Source: ARS98 sp030744725
Lineage (GTDB): Bacteria; Planctomycetota; Planctomycetia; Pirellulales; Pirellulaceae
Assembly (NCBI GenBank): GCA_030744725.1
Contig: JASLPZ010000111.1
Location: forward strand, 1-19,097
Length of the DNA stretch: 19,097 bases
Direction of reading: 5' to 3'
Below the pieces are notes generated by a model, which was not told the origin of the DNA, ran no database searches, and saw nothing but the letters and a program-made list of their open reading frames with translations. Each line of letters starts with the position of its first letter. The first letter of the stretch is position 1. The translations under genes and the position numbers were made by a program. Of the stretch, positions 1 to 7,777 are shown piece after piece.

Positions 1-114
1 TCCTTGCTAGCGTTACGCGTTTCACACCACGTAAACTAACAGGAGGCTGCGATTTAGGCTTCATTGAACGGTATTGGGGCTAGTCCACCGGCTGCCGAGC
101 GAAGATTGGGAAAT

Positions 115-131
115 CAGGTGATCGCCACCTG
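115..131 (-). terminator. Possible weak terminator of the histidine kinase gene
   Basis: Just after the stop codon of the kinase (137-139) the minus strand carries a perfect 6-bp stem, CAGGTG and CACCTG, around a 5-nt loop. It is followed only by ATTTCCC, so the U-tract is poor. It is placed where a terminator would be, but could be a chance hairpin. The remaining bases of 1-114 hold nothing I can identify. Confidence 0.3.
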
Positions 132-136
132 GGCGT

Positions 137-2632
137 TCACGCGGAAGAAGGCATCTGGACCGTCGGCTGTTCGACGTACGCCTTGGCGATCGTGAAGAAA
201 AAACAGCTGCCTTGTCCAGGCCGGGATTCGGCCCAGATCTGCCCACCATGGCGTTCAAGAATACGCTTGCAAATAGCCAGGCCAATTCCCGAGCCTGGCA
301 ATTCGTGTTCGGCATAGAGTCGCTGGAACATCTGGAAAATGCGCTCTTTGAACTTCGGATCAAAACCGACGCCATTGTCGTGCACCGTGAATTGCCAGGA
401 ATCGGGTAGTTCAGTGGCTTCAATCCGAATCTGGGGTGATTCCTCACTGCGATAATGAATTGCATTATCGATCAGGTTTTGAAACACCTGCATCAACTGC
501 GTCGAATCGGCCAGCACCATGGGCATCTCGCCGACGTCGACCTGAGCGCCGGCAGATTCGATCGCTGTGCGAACGTTCTCGATTGCTCCTCGAAGTGGCA
601 CCGCCGAATCGATCGGCGCGAATTGTTGGGCATCTGTGGTGACTTGCGAGAAGGCGAGTAAATCATTCAGCAATTTTCGCATCCGGCGCGTTGCTTCGAC
701 GGTACTTGTCAAAAACTCGACGGCCTCGTCGTTCAAGTCCTCACTGTACCGGCGTTGCAGCAAATCACAGTAGCTGGTGATCGTTCGTAGTGGTGACTGT
801 AAGTCATGCGAGACACTGTACGCGAAGTGCTCGAGATCGCGATTACTTCGTTCAAGTTCGGCGGCATAACGATTTCGGTCTTCTTCAGTCTGTTTCAACG
901 ACGAAACATCTCCGAAGAACACCTGCGTGCCGACGGTGCACCCATTCTCGTCCTGAATCGGCGATTGGATAGCCTGCAAGTAGTAAACTCTGCCATCAGG
1001 ACGCTGGAGCGTTTCAATGGACTCGCGCAGCTCTCCCGTTTCAATGACTTGCTTATCCGCTTGTTCCAGTCTTTCCGCCAAGTCGTGCGGTAGCAGATCC
1101 GCGTCGCATTTCCCGGCAAGTTGGTCTTCCGTCGCTTCAAGCAGCTGACAGAATGCCCGATTGACAAAAGTGTATCGCCCTTGAAGATCCTTGCGACAAA
1201 CAGAAATGGGGAGATGGTCTACCAGGGACCGATAAAGCGTCTCGGACTGTGCCAATTCGGATGATCGTTCTTGGACTCGGCGTTCCATTTCATCGTGCGA
1301 TTGCTGCAGGATCGCTTCAGCATTCTTGCGCTGGGTCAAGTCAATGGTCGTGGTTTGAATCGCCGGTTCGTCGTCCCAGTCGATGGTGGTACTAAAGTTT
1401 TCCAGGCAGATCGTCGAGCCATCCTTGCGAATTCCGCGTGTCTCGAATCGCTTGGTTTGTGTCTCGTCCTCGAGCAGTCTTTCAGCGCATTGTTCAACGC
1501 ACGAAATGTCTTCATCAGCGATCAACGGGGCCACGCTGGACATCGCCATGATGTCCCGTGTCGTGTAGCCGTGAAGAGTGGCCCAGGCATCGTTGACAAA
1601 GAGAGGACGAAACTGTCGGTGAATCAAAATGCCTTGCACCGATCCTTCGATCAACCGACGGAATCGCTGGTCATATTCGAAGCGTTGCGCCGTGATCGCG
1701 GCATCGTGCAATTGTGCATTCTCGATCACGATCCCAATGTGCCGGGCAACTCCCGCTAAGAACTCGAGATCACCCTGAGCGAACTGCTTGGAACCATCGA
1801 CAACTTCCAACTGGATAATCCCGCGAACTTCGCCAAATCCATCCAATAAAGGCGCGCTGATCATCGATCGCAAGTGTAGCGCACGAACACTGGCGCTGCG
1901 ACCAAAGCGCTCGTCGTTGGCCACGTCCGTGCTCAATACAGCCTGCTTGGAGTCGACGAGATAGTTAACGACCGTTTTGCTGATTCGAATCGCGTCGACA
2001 GAGTCGTCCATCCGACGCTCGGCGACCGCGTGAAACGTGTCGCGTTTCCTGTCGCGGATCAAAACGAAGCCGTTTTGGGCATGTGGAAGTGCGCGAAACA
2101 GTGCATCGATGATTCTAGGCAGGGCAACGTCAATGTCCAGTGTGTTGGACAATTGGTCGATAATGGCCAATACAGTTCGCAACTTGCCGGACCGGCTACC
2201 CGATTCTTCATCAACCAACAGGCCTTCATAGGCACTATCGCATCCCACGTCCACAGTCGAATGGATATCCGGACGGGTGGTTTCGTCGGCAAACAGCAGC
2301 ACATTGCTACTGCCATCGTTGGACGAAGCATCATCCTCAAAAATAAATTCAAAGGCGGCAATCGCGATCCGGTCAAAGCCCTTCAATTGGTGACGGCCAT
2401 TGGGACCTGTCTCGATCTGATACCCGTTGATCCAGACGCCGTTGCGACTCCCCAGATCCTCGATATACGTCGCGTCATCGCACGTCTCGATCCGCGCATG
2501 TTCGCGGCTGACGGCGAAGTGTTCCAGCACGACATCACACCGTTGTGGGTTGCGTCCCAATATGGTGGTGCCTAGCTCCAACGAACAGACTCGACCGGGT
2601 TGGAAACCTTTCGTCGCACGCAGTTTTGCCAT
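137..2632 (-). CDS. FHA-GAF-PAS-PAS sensor histidine kinase
   Basis: Predicted soluble sensor kinase of about 831 residues. An N-terminal FHA domain (about 20-100, with GRNPQRCDVVL, SREHARIE and GSRNGVWING) normally binds phosphothreonine peptides. A GAF domain follows (about 160-310), then two PAS domains (about 320-440 and 462-585) separated by a short coiled coil. The HisKA dimerisation domain has the H-box SVSHDLQSPLR with the phospho-acceptor His near residue 609. The ATPase domain has the N-box NLIDNAIHYR, the G1 box DNGVGFD and the G2 box GSGIGLAI. There is no receiver domain, no membrane segment and no adjacent response regulator, so it looks like an orphan cytoplasmic kinase. The ATG at 2632 is preferred because GGGG lies 6 nt upstream; an in-frame TTG at 2644 is the alternative and lacks a visible ribosome binding site. 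The signal sensed is unknown. Confidence 0.93.
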   Translation of the reverse strand: MAKLRATKGFQPGRVCSLELGTTILGRNPQRCDVVLEHFAVSREHARIETCDDATYIEDLGSRNGVWINGYQIETGPNGRHQLKGFDRIAIAAFEFIFEDDASSNDGSSNVLLFADETTRPDIHSTVDVGCDSAYEGLLVDEESGSRSGKLRTVLAIIDQLSNTLDIDVALPRIIDALFRALPHAQNGFVLIRDRKRDTFHAVAERRMDDSVDAIRISKTVVNYLVDSKQAVLSTDVANDERFGRSASVRALHLRSMISAPLLDGFGEVRGIIQLEVVDGSKQFAQGDLEFLAGVARHIGIVIENAQLHDAAITAQRFEYDQRFRRLIEGSVQGILIHRQFRPLFVNDAWATLHGYTTRDIMAMSSVAPLIADEDISCVEQCAERLLEDETQTKRFETRGIRKDGSTICLENFSTTIDWDDEPAIQTTTIDLTQRKNAEAILQQSHDEMERRVQERSSELAQSETLYRSLVDHLPISVCRKDLQGRYTFVNRAFCQLLEATEDQLAGKCDADLLPHDLAERLEQADKQVIETGELRESIETLQRPDGRVYYLQAIQSPIQDENGCTVGTQVFFGDVSSLKQTEEDRNRYAAELERSNRDLEHFAYSVSHDLQSPLRTITSYCDLLQRRYSEDLNDEAVEFLTSTVEATRRMRKLLNDLLAFSQVTTDAQQFAPIDSAVPLRGAIENVRTAIESAGAQVDVGEMPMVLADSTQLMQVFQNLIDNAIHYRSEESPQIRIEATELPDSWQFTVHDNGVGFDPKFKERIFQMFQRLYAEHELPGSGIGLAICKRILERHGGQIWAESRPGQGSCFFFTIAKAYVEQPTVQMPSSA

Positions 2633-2822
2633 TGCAGGCCCCAATCACACCGTTACGATTGTCGATCGGAAACGATCACGGACAAGAAGAGACAAGATGC
2701 CAGGACTCCTACTATTCTACTACGGTCAGAGGTTCTGATTCCACACTAATTTGCGCTAGCCCGCCACGTGCTGAAAACCGACGTTGTACTGAAGAACCAG
2801 TTTCGTACCTACCCGCCAGCTA

Positions 2823-3935
2823 CTACCCGGGCCGGTTTCTCGTATTTAATTTATCCGTTGCAACGACGGGTGCAACCGATTCGTGCCGGAAATTCCGTGA
2901 ACCGGTGCCTTCGCAACGGTGAAGGGCCGTTTTTTGCCGATTTCGATAGAGGGTCTCTACCAAAAGTTGCGGTGAACCGCGTTCGTCCGTCAACCGATCA
3001 TTGTGCCAGCGGGGATGGTCCGGAGTGTGATCGTCTCGCAACGGCCATGCGTCAAACGGTTGGTAGCCCAACGCACGAACCAGTTTTGACGAATCCAGTG
3101 TGACGTCGCCGGCGCGTGGTGGGATGGGGCCGGCTTCGTGTCGCATGCAGCCAATTAACAAGTCAGGGTCATAACCGCCCAGCCGATTAACGATTTGCGC
3201 AATCTGAAAAAGGCTCAGCGGTCGAGGGCCGCCTGCGTGATAGAGCCCGGACATGTCGTTGGACAGTAATGCAGCCAGCAGTTCGTTCAAGCAGTCCGTG
3301 TACACTGGTGTGCGTATCTCGTCGTAATAAAGTGTTGCGGGCTTCGACTTCGCAAACCGCGACTGAATCCAATCGATCGCTCCAGCGTGTCCGTTGAAGC
3401 TGACCCCCATCGGCAATGAGATTCTCAGGATTGCAGCGTCTGGCGCGTGCTCTTGCAGGTACGCTTCCGCCTCGACCATCGTGCGCCCATAGACGGTGAC
3501 GGGATCGGTCGGATCGTCTTCAACATGTCTGCCCCCTGCGGTTCCCGAAAAAACCAGATCGATTGAAAAGTGCACCAGCCGCACTTTTGTCTGGCCAATC
3601 ATGCGTAGTAGATTCTGCAAGCCTCCAACGTTGACGCGCCAAGCCATCTCTGGATCAAGTTCGCACGACTTTAGTTTGCAGGACCCTTCGCAGTTTACAA
3701 CCGCCTTGAACTGGTGCTCGTCAAACAACCTGGCCCACGCTGCTTCGTCCATGGCGTCACAGGCGACGATGCCGTCGCCCGAAAGCGGCCAATTGTCCGC
3801 TCGACGCACGCCGAAAACCTGGCCTGGAAAACGAGCCCGGAAATAGTGAAAGGCGTTGTAGCCCGCCACACCCGCTATGCCGGTAACCAGCAGCGGCAAA
3901 AACGGGGGGCTCTGTGAAGTTGGCAACTGGCTCAT
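2823..3935 (-). CDS. RmlD-like SDR (NAD(P)-dependent sugar-nucleotide-type oxidoreductase) with atypical active site
   Basis: An extended short-chain dehydrogenase/reductase of about 370 residues, most like the RmlD (dTDP-4-dehydrorhamnose reductase) branch. The N-terminal Rossmann motif is VTGIAGVAGYNAF (GxxGxxG). The usual STDYVF-type segment is FSIDLVFSG, followed by VYGRT at about residues 148-152. The family active site is YxxxK, but here the Lys position is Met (codon ATG at 3477-3479), so normal catalysis is doubtful. The start chosen is the ATG at 3935, which overlaps the stop of the upstream acyl-AMP synthetase gene as ATGA and has AGGA 6 nt upstream. An upstream extension to 3965 would lie wholly inside that gene. 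The substrate is unknown. Operon coupling suggests it works with the OleC-like enzyme or the ATP-grasp ligase rather than in rhamnose synthesis. Confidence 0.85.
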   Translation of the reverse strand: MSQLPTSQSPPFLPLLVTGIAGVAGYNAFHYFRARFPGQVFGVRRADNWPLSGDGIVACDAMDEAAWARLFDEHQFKAVVNCEGSCKLKSCELDPEMAWRVNVGGLQNLLRMIGQTKVRLVHFSIDLVFSGTAGGRHVEDDPTDPVTVYGRTMVEAEAYLQEHAPDAAILRISLPMGVSFNGHAGAIDWIQSRFAKSKPATLYYDEIRTPVYTDCLNELLAALLSNDMSGLYHAGGPRPLSLFQIAQIVNRLGGYDPDLLIGCMRHEAGPIPPRAGDVTLDSSKLVRALGYQPFDAWPLRDDHTPDHPRWHNDRLTDERGSPQLLVETLYRNRQKTALHRCEGTGSRNFRHESVAPVVATDKLNTRNRPG

Positions 3936-5680
3936 CGTGCTTCCTGCAGGTGATCGGTCGCCCAAACAGCAAGTTGTTCGCGGAAGATCTTCGCATTGTG
4001 GCGAATGTCGACGGGCAGCGACTCATGTAACAGGACGTGTTCAATCGTCCGAGTCAATTCGCTCGCGGTGAGCCGCTGCCGAATCGTTCGGATCAGTTCC
4101 AATCGATCCGCCTCGGAACGGGGGCGGTGTTCAGGCCAAGTTTCAACCACGACCACTGCTGTCTGTCGAGGCGCGTGACCAACTCCGACAACCGCGGACC
4201 GATAGACGTGAGGATGACAATTGACAATCGCTTCACAAGGAATCGTGTAAAGCGTGCCGCGCTCCGTCTCAACCCGGTGCGCCTTGCGTCCGCAAAACCA
4301 GAACCGATCTTGTTCGTCGAGATACCCGACATCACCCATTCGGTGCCAAATTCGGTTGCTGCCCAATCTATTGCTGGCCAGGTCGTTGCTGGCCAGGTCG
4401 TTGCTGCCGAGGTCGTTGCGGTCGTGCACCTTGTGGAGCGGATTGGCGTCGAGCCGTGTGACGTATTGGCTGGTCACCACGCGTCCGGTGACGATCAGTT
4501 CACCGATCTGGCCTTTCGGCATCTCCTCGATCTCGTCAATTTCTGGGATGGCATCATCACGGATGCGGATCACCTTCCATTGAATCCCCGGGAAACGGTG
4601 ACCGACACAAGTCCCGGCACCTTCTTCGCTTCGCTGCGCCGTTTCAGCCAAGACTTCCGATGCGGAAATGGAGGCCACTGGCAACGCTTCGGTCGCGCCG
4701 TAGGGCGTGTGGATTTCGCCGTCATCAGCCATCGCGGTCCGAATCCGCCGCAACACATGGGGAGGCACTGGCGCGCCGGCCGACAGGACTCGACGCAGCG
4801 TAGGTAATTTCACTTCGTGCCTTTCGCAGTATCGTCCAAGGGTATTGAGCAGCGCCGGCGACCCGAACGCTTGAGTCACTTGCCAGTCGTGCACCGCCTC
4901 GACAATGTTCCGCGGGTCCGCGTCGGCAGGCCGGGTAAAATCCATATCAGGGATCACCGTGGTAACCCCCATCGCCGCATTGAACAGTGCAAACAGTGGG
5001 AATCCAGGCAAGTCGATTTCACCAGGCTGAATGTCGTAGGCGTCGCGAATTTCATCGACTTGCCGGTCGAAGTTTCCATGCCGGTAAAGGACGCCCTTAG
5101 GTGGTCCAGTGCTGCCTGTCGTGAAAATGACGGCCGCCGAGTCATCCGCCGCCGTGGTCGCACCGGAGAATGCGGCATGGTTCTGCATTCGCAAACCGGA
5201 CAAGGTTGGCCCCGTCCAAAACCACCGACGTCCCACGGTCACATTCAGTCGCGCTTGCCGAAAGCGGTGCGGCAGTAAGCAGCGAATGGCCTGCGCGAAC
5301 GAAATCGCGACGAATCCATCAGGCTGTGCGTCGTGCAAACACTTTATCAGGTTATTGCGCCCCATGCCCGGATCGATCAGGATTGTCACCGCGCCTGATT
5401 TAAACAGGGCAAACACCAAGGCGATGAAGTCGATGCCGGGGCGCACCAGCAGCACCAGGCGTGTGCCTTTTTGAACACCCATGGCTTGAAGTCCGGCAGC
5501 GATCCGATTGGTGTCTTCTTCCAATTCGCCGAAGGTGACTTGGCGATACTGCCGCTTGCCATGACGGTCATGCCCCAACGGTTCAACCACCGCGACGCCA
5601 GACGGATTGCGACACGCCGTATCGGAGAGCCGCATACCGACGTTGACGACGTTGTCAGTTTCCACTGGCACTCGGGTCAC
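3932..5680 (-). CDS. oleC: OleC-type AMP-dependent synthetase (acyl-AMP / olefin beta-lactone synthetase-like)
   Basis: ANL-superfamily adenylating enzyme of about 580 residues. The ATP-binding P-loop is FTTGSTGPPKGVLYRHG and the second core motif is TPYGATEALP. The hinge region has GDVGYLDEQDRFWFCGRK. Segments such as FPLFALFNAAMGVTTVIPDM and WHRMGDVGYLD resemble OleC, which in the OleABCD pathway uses ATP to convert a 2-alkyl-3-hydroxy fatty acid to a beta-lactone before OleB decarboxylates it to an olefin. Ordinary acyl-CoA ligase activity cannot be excluded, and no OleA or OleB is in view. Residues about 421-442 are a pentapeptide tandem repeat not expected in the family. The first GTG (5680) overlaps the upstream stop as GTGA. 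A GTG at 5671, with CAGGAG 8 nt before it, may be the true start. The 3' end overlaps the SDR gene by 4 bp. Confidence 0.88.
   Translation of the reverse strand: MTRVPVETDNVVNVGMRLSDTACRNPSGVAVVEPLGHDRHGKRQYRQVTFGELEEDTNRIAAGLQAMGVQKGTRLVLLVRPGIDFIALVFALFKSGAVTILIDPGMGRNNLIKCLHDAQPDGFVAISFAQAIRCLLPHRFRQARLNVTVGRRWFWTGPTLSGLRMQNHAAFSGATTAADDSAAVIFTTGSTGPPKGVLYRHGNFDRQVDEIRDAYDIQPGEIDLPGFPLFALFNAAMGVTTVIPDMDFTRPADADPRNIVEAVHDWQVTQAFGSPALLNTLGRYCERHEVKLPTLRRVLSAGAPVPPHVLRRIRTAMADDGEIHTPYGATEALPVASISASEVLAETAQRSEEGAGTCVGHRFPGIQWKVIRIRDDAIPEIDEIEEMPKGQIGELIVTGRVVTSQYVTRLDANPLHKVHDRNDLGSNDLASNDLASNRLGSNRIWHRMGDVGYLDEQDRFWFCGRKAHRVETERGTLYTIPCEAIVNCHPHVYRSAVVGVGHAPRQTAVVVVETWPEHRPRSEADRLELIRTIRQRLTASELTRTIEHVLLHESLPVDIRHNAKIFREQLAVWATDHLQEAR
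4355..4419. repeat. 15-bp in-frame tandem repeat inside the oleC-like gene
   Basis: About 4.3 copies of a 15-bp unit, on the plus strand GTTGCTGGCCAGGTC with variants. Units 2 and 3 differ only at the first base; units 1 and 4 are more diverged. On the coding strand each unit encodes a pentapeptide of the form N-D/R-L-G/A-S. The insertion lies between the linker and the conserved WHRMGD segment. Because the unit is a multiple of three, copy number can change without breaking the frame. Confidence 0.9.
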
Positions 5681-6558
5681 TCCTGTATCTCGACTCGAGT
5701 TTCGATGAATGTCAAAACGCGGGCTGCCACGTCCATCTCCAGCGTTTCCGCCAGTGCCTTCCAGCCCGGCACCGCATTGACTTCCAGCACCCAGCGACGG
5801 CCGTCTCTTCCGTCGAGCAGATCGACGCCGGCGATCTCTGCACCCACCGCGCGCGCCGCGCGTTGGGCAATTTCCATCAGATCGATTGTGATATCAAGCG
5901 GTTCGGCGATGGCACCGCGACTCACGTTCGTGCGCCAATCAGACGGATTTCGGCGACGAATCCCCAACACTTCATCACCCACCACGAACAGGCGCAGGTC
6001 GCAGCCTTCATGATCGATGAATTGCTGGAGGTAAAGCACGGCGTCGATTTGCAGCAGCGCCTTGAACGTCCGAAACGCCACATCGGGATCTGCGATGCGA
6101 CAGATTCCTCGGCCTTCTCCGCCGAACAACGGTTTAACCACCACGTCGCCCCCCAACGCAGAAAACGCGTCCATCGCATCGTCCTTGGATTGACAGACGA
6201 CCGTCGGTGGAATCGGCAGCCCGACCGCCTGCAGTTTGGCCAGTGCAAGGTACTTGTCGACGGCGGATTCGATTGCGCGGGGGGAGTTGATGACAGGCGT
6301 GCCGGTCGCTTCCAACTGGGCCAACGCGTCCATGCGAAACACGACTCGTTCCAATGAACCTGGCGGCATGGTTCGAACGAGAACGGCGGAGTATTCTGCG
6401 AGATCGCGATTTTGACTGTGAACCTGTGCGGCACTGCCGTGCAGGTGCGACCGAAGCAGATCGAATGCCACCTGATCGATCCGGTGACGATGGGCGGCCG
6501 CGCGACGCAGATCATTCAAATACCAGCTATTGCCAGACGCCAAGACGGCCAGATGCAT
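5677..6558 (-). CDS. RimK-type ATP-grasp ligase linked to the H4MPT pathway
   Basis: ATP-grasp protein of about 293 residues, of the RimK/glutamate-ligase type. The pre-ATP-grasp part is residues 1-90. The ATP-binding part includes SAVDKYLALAKL, the glycine-rich loop KPLFGGEGRGI, the strand YLQQFID and the metal-binding segment WVLEVNAVPGWKAL (E and N as expected). Such enzymes form amide bonds through an acyl-phosphate. MptN, a member of this family, adds glutamate to tetrahydromethanopterin, and ATP-grasp genes accompany mch in methylotroph C1 clusters as far as I recall. A role in H4MPT-type cofactor synthesis is therefore inferred from context, not shown. The ATG at 6558 is chosen because AAAGG lies 5 nt upstream; an in-frame GTG at 6573 lacks one. 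Its 3' end overlaps or abuts the oleC-like gene, so the two are probably translationally coupled. Confidence 0.88.
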   Translation of the reverse strand: MHLAVLASGNSWYLNDLRRAAAHRHRIDQVAFDLLRSHLHGSAAQVHSQNRDLAEYSAVLVRTMPPGSLERVVFRMDALAQLEATGTPVINSPRAIESAVDKYLALAKLQAVGLPIPPTVVCQSKDDAMDAFSALGGDVVVKPLFGGEGRGICRIADPDVAFRTFKALLQIDAVLYLQQFIDHEGCDLRLFVVGDEVLGIRRRNPSDWRTNVSRGAIAEPLDITIDLMEIAQRAARAVGAEIAGVDLLDGRDGRRWVLEVNAVPGWKALAETLEMDVAARVLTFIETRVEIQE

Positions 6559-6577
6559 TTCGACCTTTCTCACCTAA

Positions 6578-6592
6578 CGCGGCAGTGCCGCG
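6578..6592. repeat. 15-bp palindrome upstream of the ATP-grasp gene
   Basis: CGCGGCA-G-TGCCGCG is an exact palindrome around one base, about 20 bp before the ATP-grasp start. It could be an RNA hairpin (5-bp GC stem, 5-nt loop) ending or protecting the mch message, or a protein-binding site. There is no T-tract. A second 6-bp hairpin (6629-6634 with 6642-6647) lies in the same gap. Confidence 0.6.
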
Positions 6593-6701
6593 GCCAAATA
6601 GGGAACGTGCCTTCATTTCGTACGCTCCCCGACCAACCTGCGGTCGGTGTCGGTCGCTGAGAACTTGACTCGAATACGAAAAGTTTCCGACCATCAGGAG
6701 A

Positions 6702-7673
6702 CTAACTTTCGAACGACTGTCGAATGACATCCGGTAGCAGCTCGCCAAATCGGAAGCTGCGGCCGCTATCCACACTGACCAGCTGAACAGTAGCGGGACT
6801 GAACAGCAGTGGATCAATTTTGTAAAAATCCCCTTCGCAGCGTTCAAAAATCTCGGCGAATGGCTGGCCATGATCAGGTGACGCAGAACTCGGAATCCGC
6901 GGCCCAAGCGTGCGAATGCTCTCTTCATCGCCAGTGATCCAAAGCGTCACTTCACCACCGTAGAGAACCGCATCGTTTGTACGGGCGATCCCTTGGACGT
7001 CTCTGGCGGCAACGGGGGGCAGCGGAGCCACGCCAAACCCGGAAACAACGCGGGCAAGGTCAAAGCCAAGTTCGTGCATTTTATGCAAGGCCGTCTCGAT
7101 AGTTCTCGCCACGACCTGAACCGTGCCTGCCAAGCTGGACGTAGGGGCCACCAACAGCGTCAGGTCTTCGGCGTCAATCTCGCAGTCGTGCGCAATATGT
7201 TGGCAGACGTCGGCGGCGGGCAGGTGGGCCGATTCGAGAACTCCCACGGCAATCTCACTCGATTCGCGATGCCCAATGTCCTGGAACAGCTTCTCGTGCC
7301 CACGACGGGCACGCATGGGCCCCGAACCCATAGCAAAAAAGTCCATGCCGGCGATCTGCCATCCAGCATATTGGGAAGCCATGCAGGCAGCCGTTGGTTG
7401 GTCAGTTTGAACGGTGACGGCGGGTCCTTCCCAGATATGTCGATTGCCCGGAACGATCTGAACCGTTCCCAGGCCAGCCAGGCATACCTCCGCCAGGGCA
7501 ACGCCAGCGGCCAGGCTGCCCGTCGTGTGGACACCACAATCGACGAGTTGCGTGCCCGATTCGTCACAAATCGCGGCCACGCGATAGCGAGTCGCCTGGT
7601 CGATCAGTTGTTGGCATCGGTGCCGTGCAAGTTCGTTGAGTTTCACGCATCCATCATTGCCGATCGCAGGCAT
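6702..7673 (-). CDS. mch: Methenyltetrahydromethanopterin cyclohydrolase
   Basis: Mch interconverts N5,N10-methenyl-H4MPT and N5-formyl-H4MPT in the cytoplasmic C1 pathway for formaldehyde oxidation or C1 transfer. The product of 323 residues has the usual family length. Recognisable conserved stretches are VDCGVHTTGSLAAGVALAEV near residues 46-65, the central ACMASQYAGWQIAGMDFFAM and GSGPMRA, and VVSGFGVAPLPPV with YGGEVTLWI toward the C-terminus. Outside archaea this gene is found mainly in methylotrophic proteobacteria and planctomycetes, which is the best taxonomic clue here. The start at 7673 (ATG) has no clear Shine-Dalgarno sequence; the GTG at codon 10 is an alternative. It diverges from the DtxR-family gene across 104 bp and is followed after 143 bp by the ATP-grasp gene on the same strand. 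Confidence 0.96.
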   Translation of the reverse strand: MPAIGNDGCVKLNELARHRCQQLIDQATRYRVAAICDESGTQLVDCGVHTTGSLAAGVALAEVCLAGLGTVQIVPGNRHIWEGPAVTVQTDQPTAACMASQYAGWQIAGMDFFAMGSGPMRARRGHEKLFQDIGHRESSEIAVGVLESAHLPAADVCQHIAHDCEIDAEDLTLLVAPTSSLAGTVQVVARTIETALHKMHELGFDLARVVSGFGVAPLPPVAARDVQGIARTNDAVLYGGEVTLWITGDEESIRTLGPRIPSSASPDHGQPFAEIFERCEGDFYKIDPLLFSPATVQLVSVDSGRSFRFGELLPDVIRQSFES

Positions 7674-7716
7674 CGTGGCAACGGCGAGGAAAATGGTCGC
7701 ACACCATATCCGAGTT

Positions 7717-7732
7717 GGTTTGTCATCAAACC
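7717..7732. promoter_or_regulatory. Candidate operator: perfect inverted repeat over the -35 box
   Basis: GGTTTG-TCAT-CAAACC is a perfect 6+4+6 inverted repeat. It covers the -35 hexamer (7720-7725) of the promoter of the DtxR-family gene, and it lies in the only space between that gene and divergent mch. Position and symmetry suit an autoregulatory operator. The identity of the binding protein is inferred. Confidence 0.55.
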
Positions 7733-7748
7733 GTGCGGCCCTTACAAT
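7720..7748 (+). promoter_or_regulatory. Sigma-70-type promoter of the DtxR-family gene
   Basis: TTGTCA (7720-7725) and TACAAT (7743-7748) are separated by 17 bp. Each hexamer is one base from consensus. Transcription would start near 7755, about 23 nt before the GTG start codon. Confidence 0.75.
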
Positions 7749-7777
7749 AGCGACACCGTGCTTCCAGGAAGGTCCAA

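Noticed and set aside
4037..4807. Long open frame on the plus strand opposite the OleC-like gene (256 codons)
   Set aside because: It is antisense to a well-supported gene, resembles no family I know, and includes the reverse complement of the tandem repeat; open antisense frames are common at this base composition.
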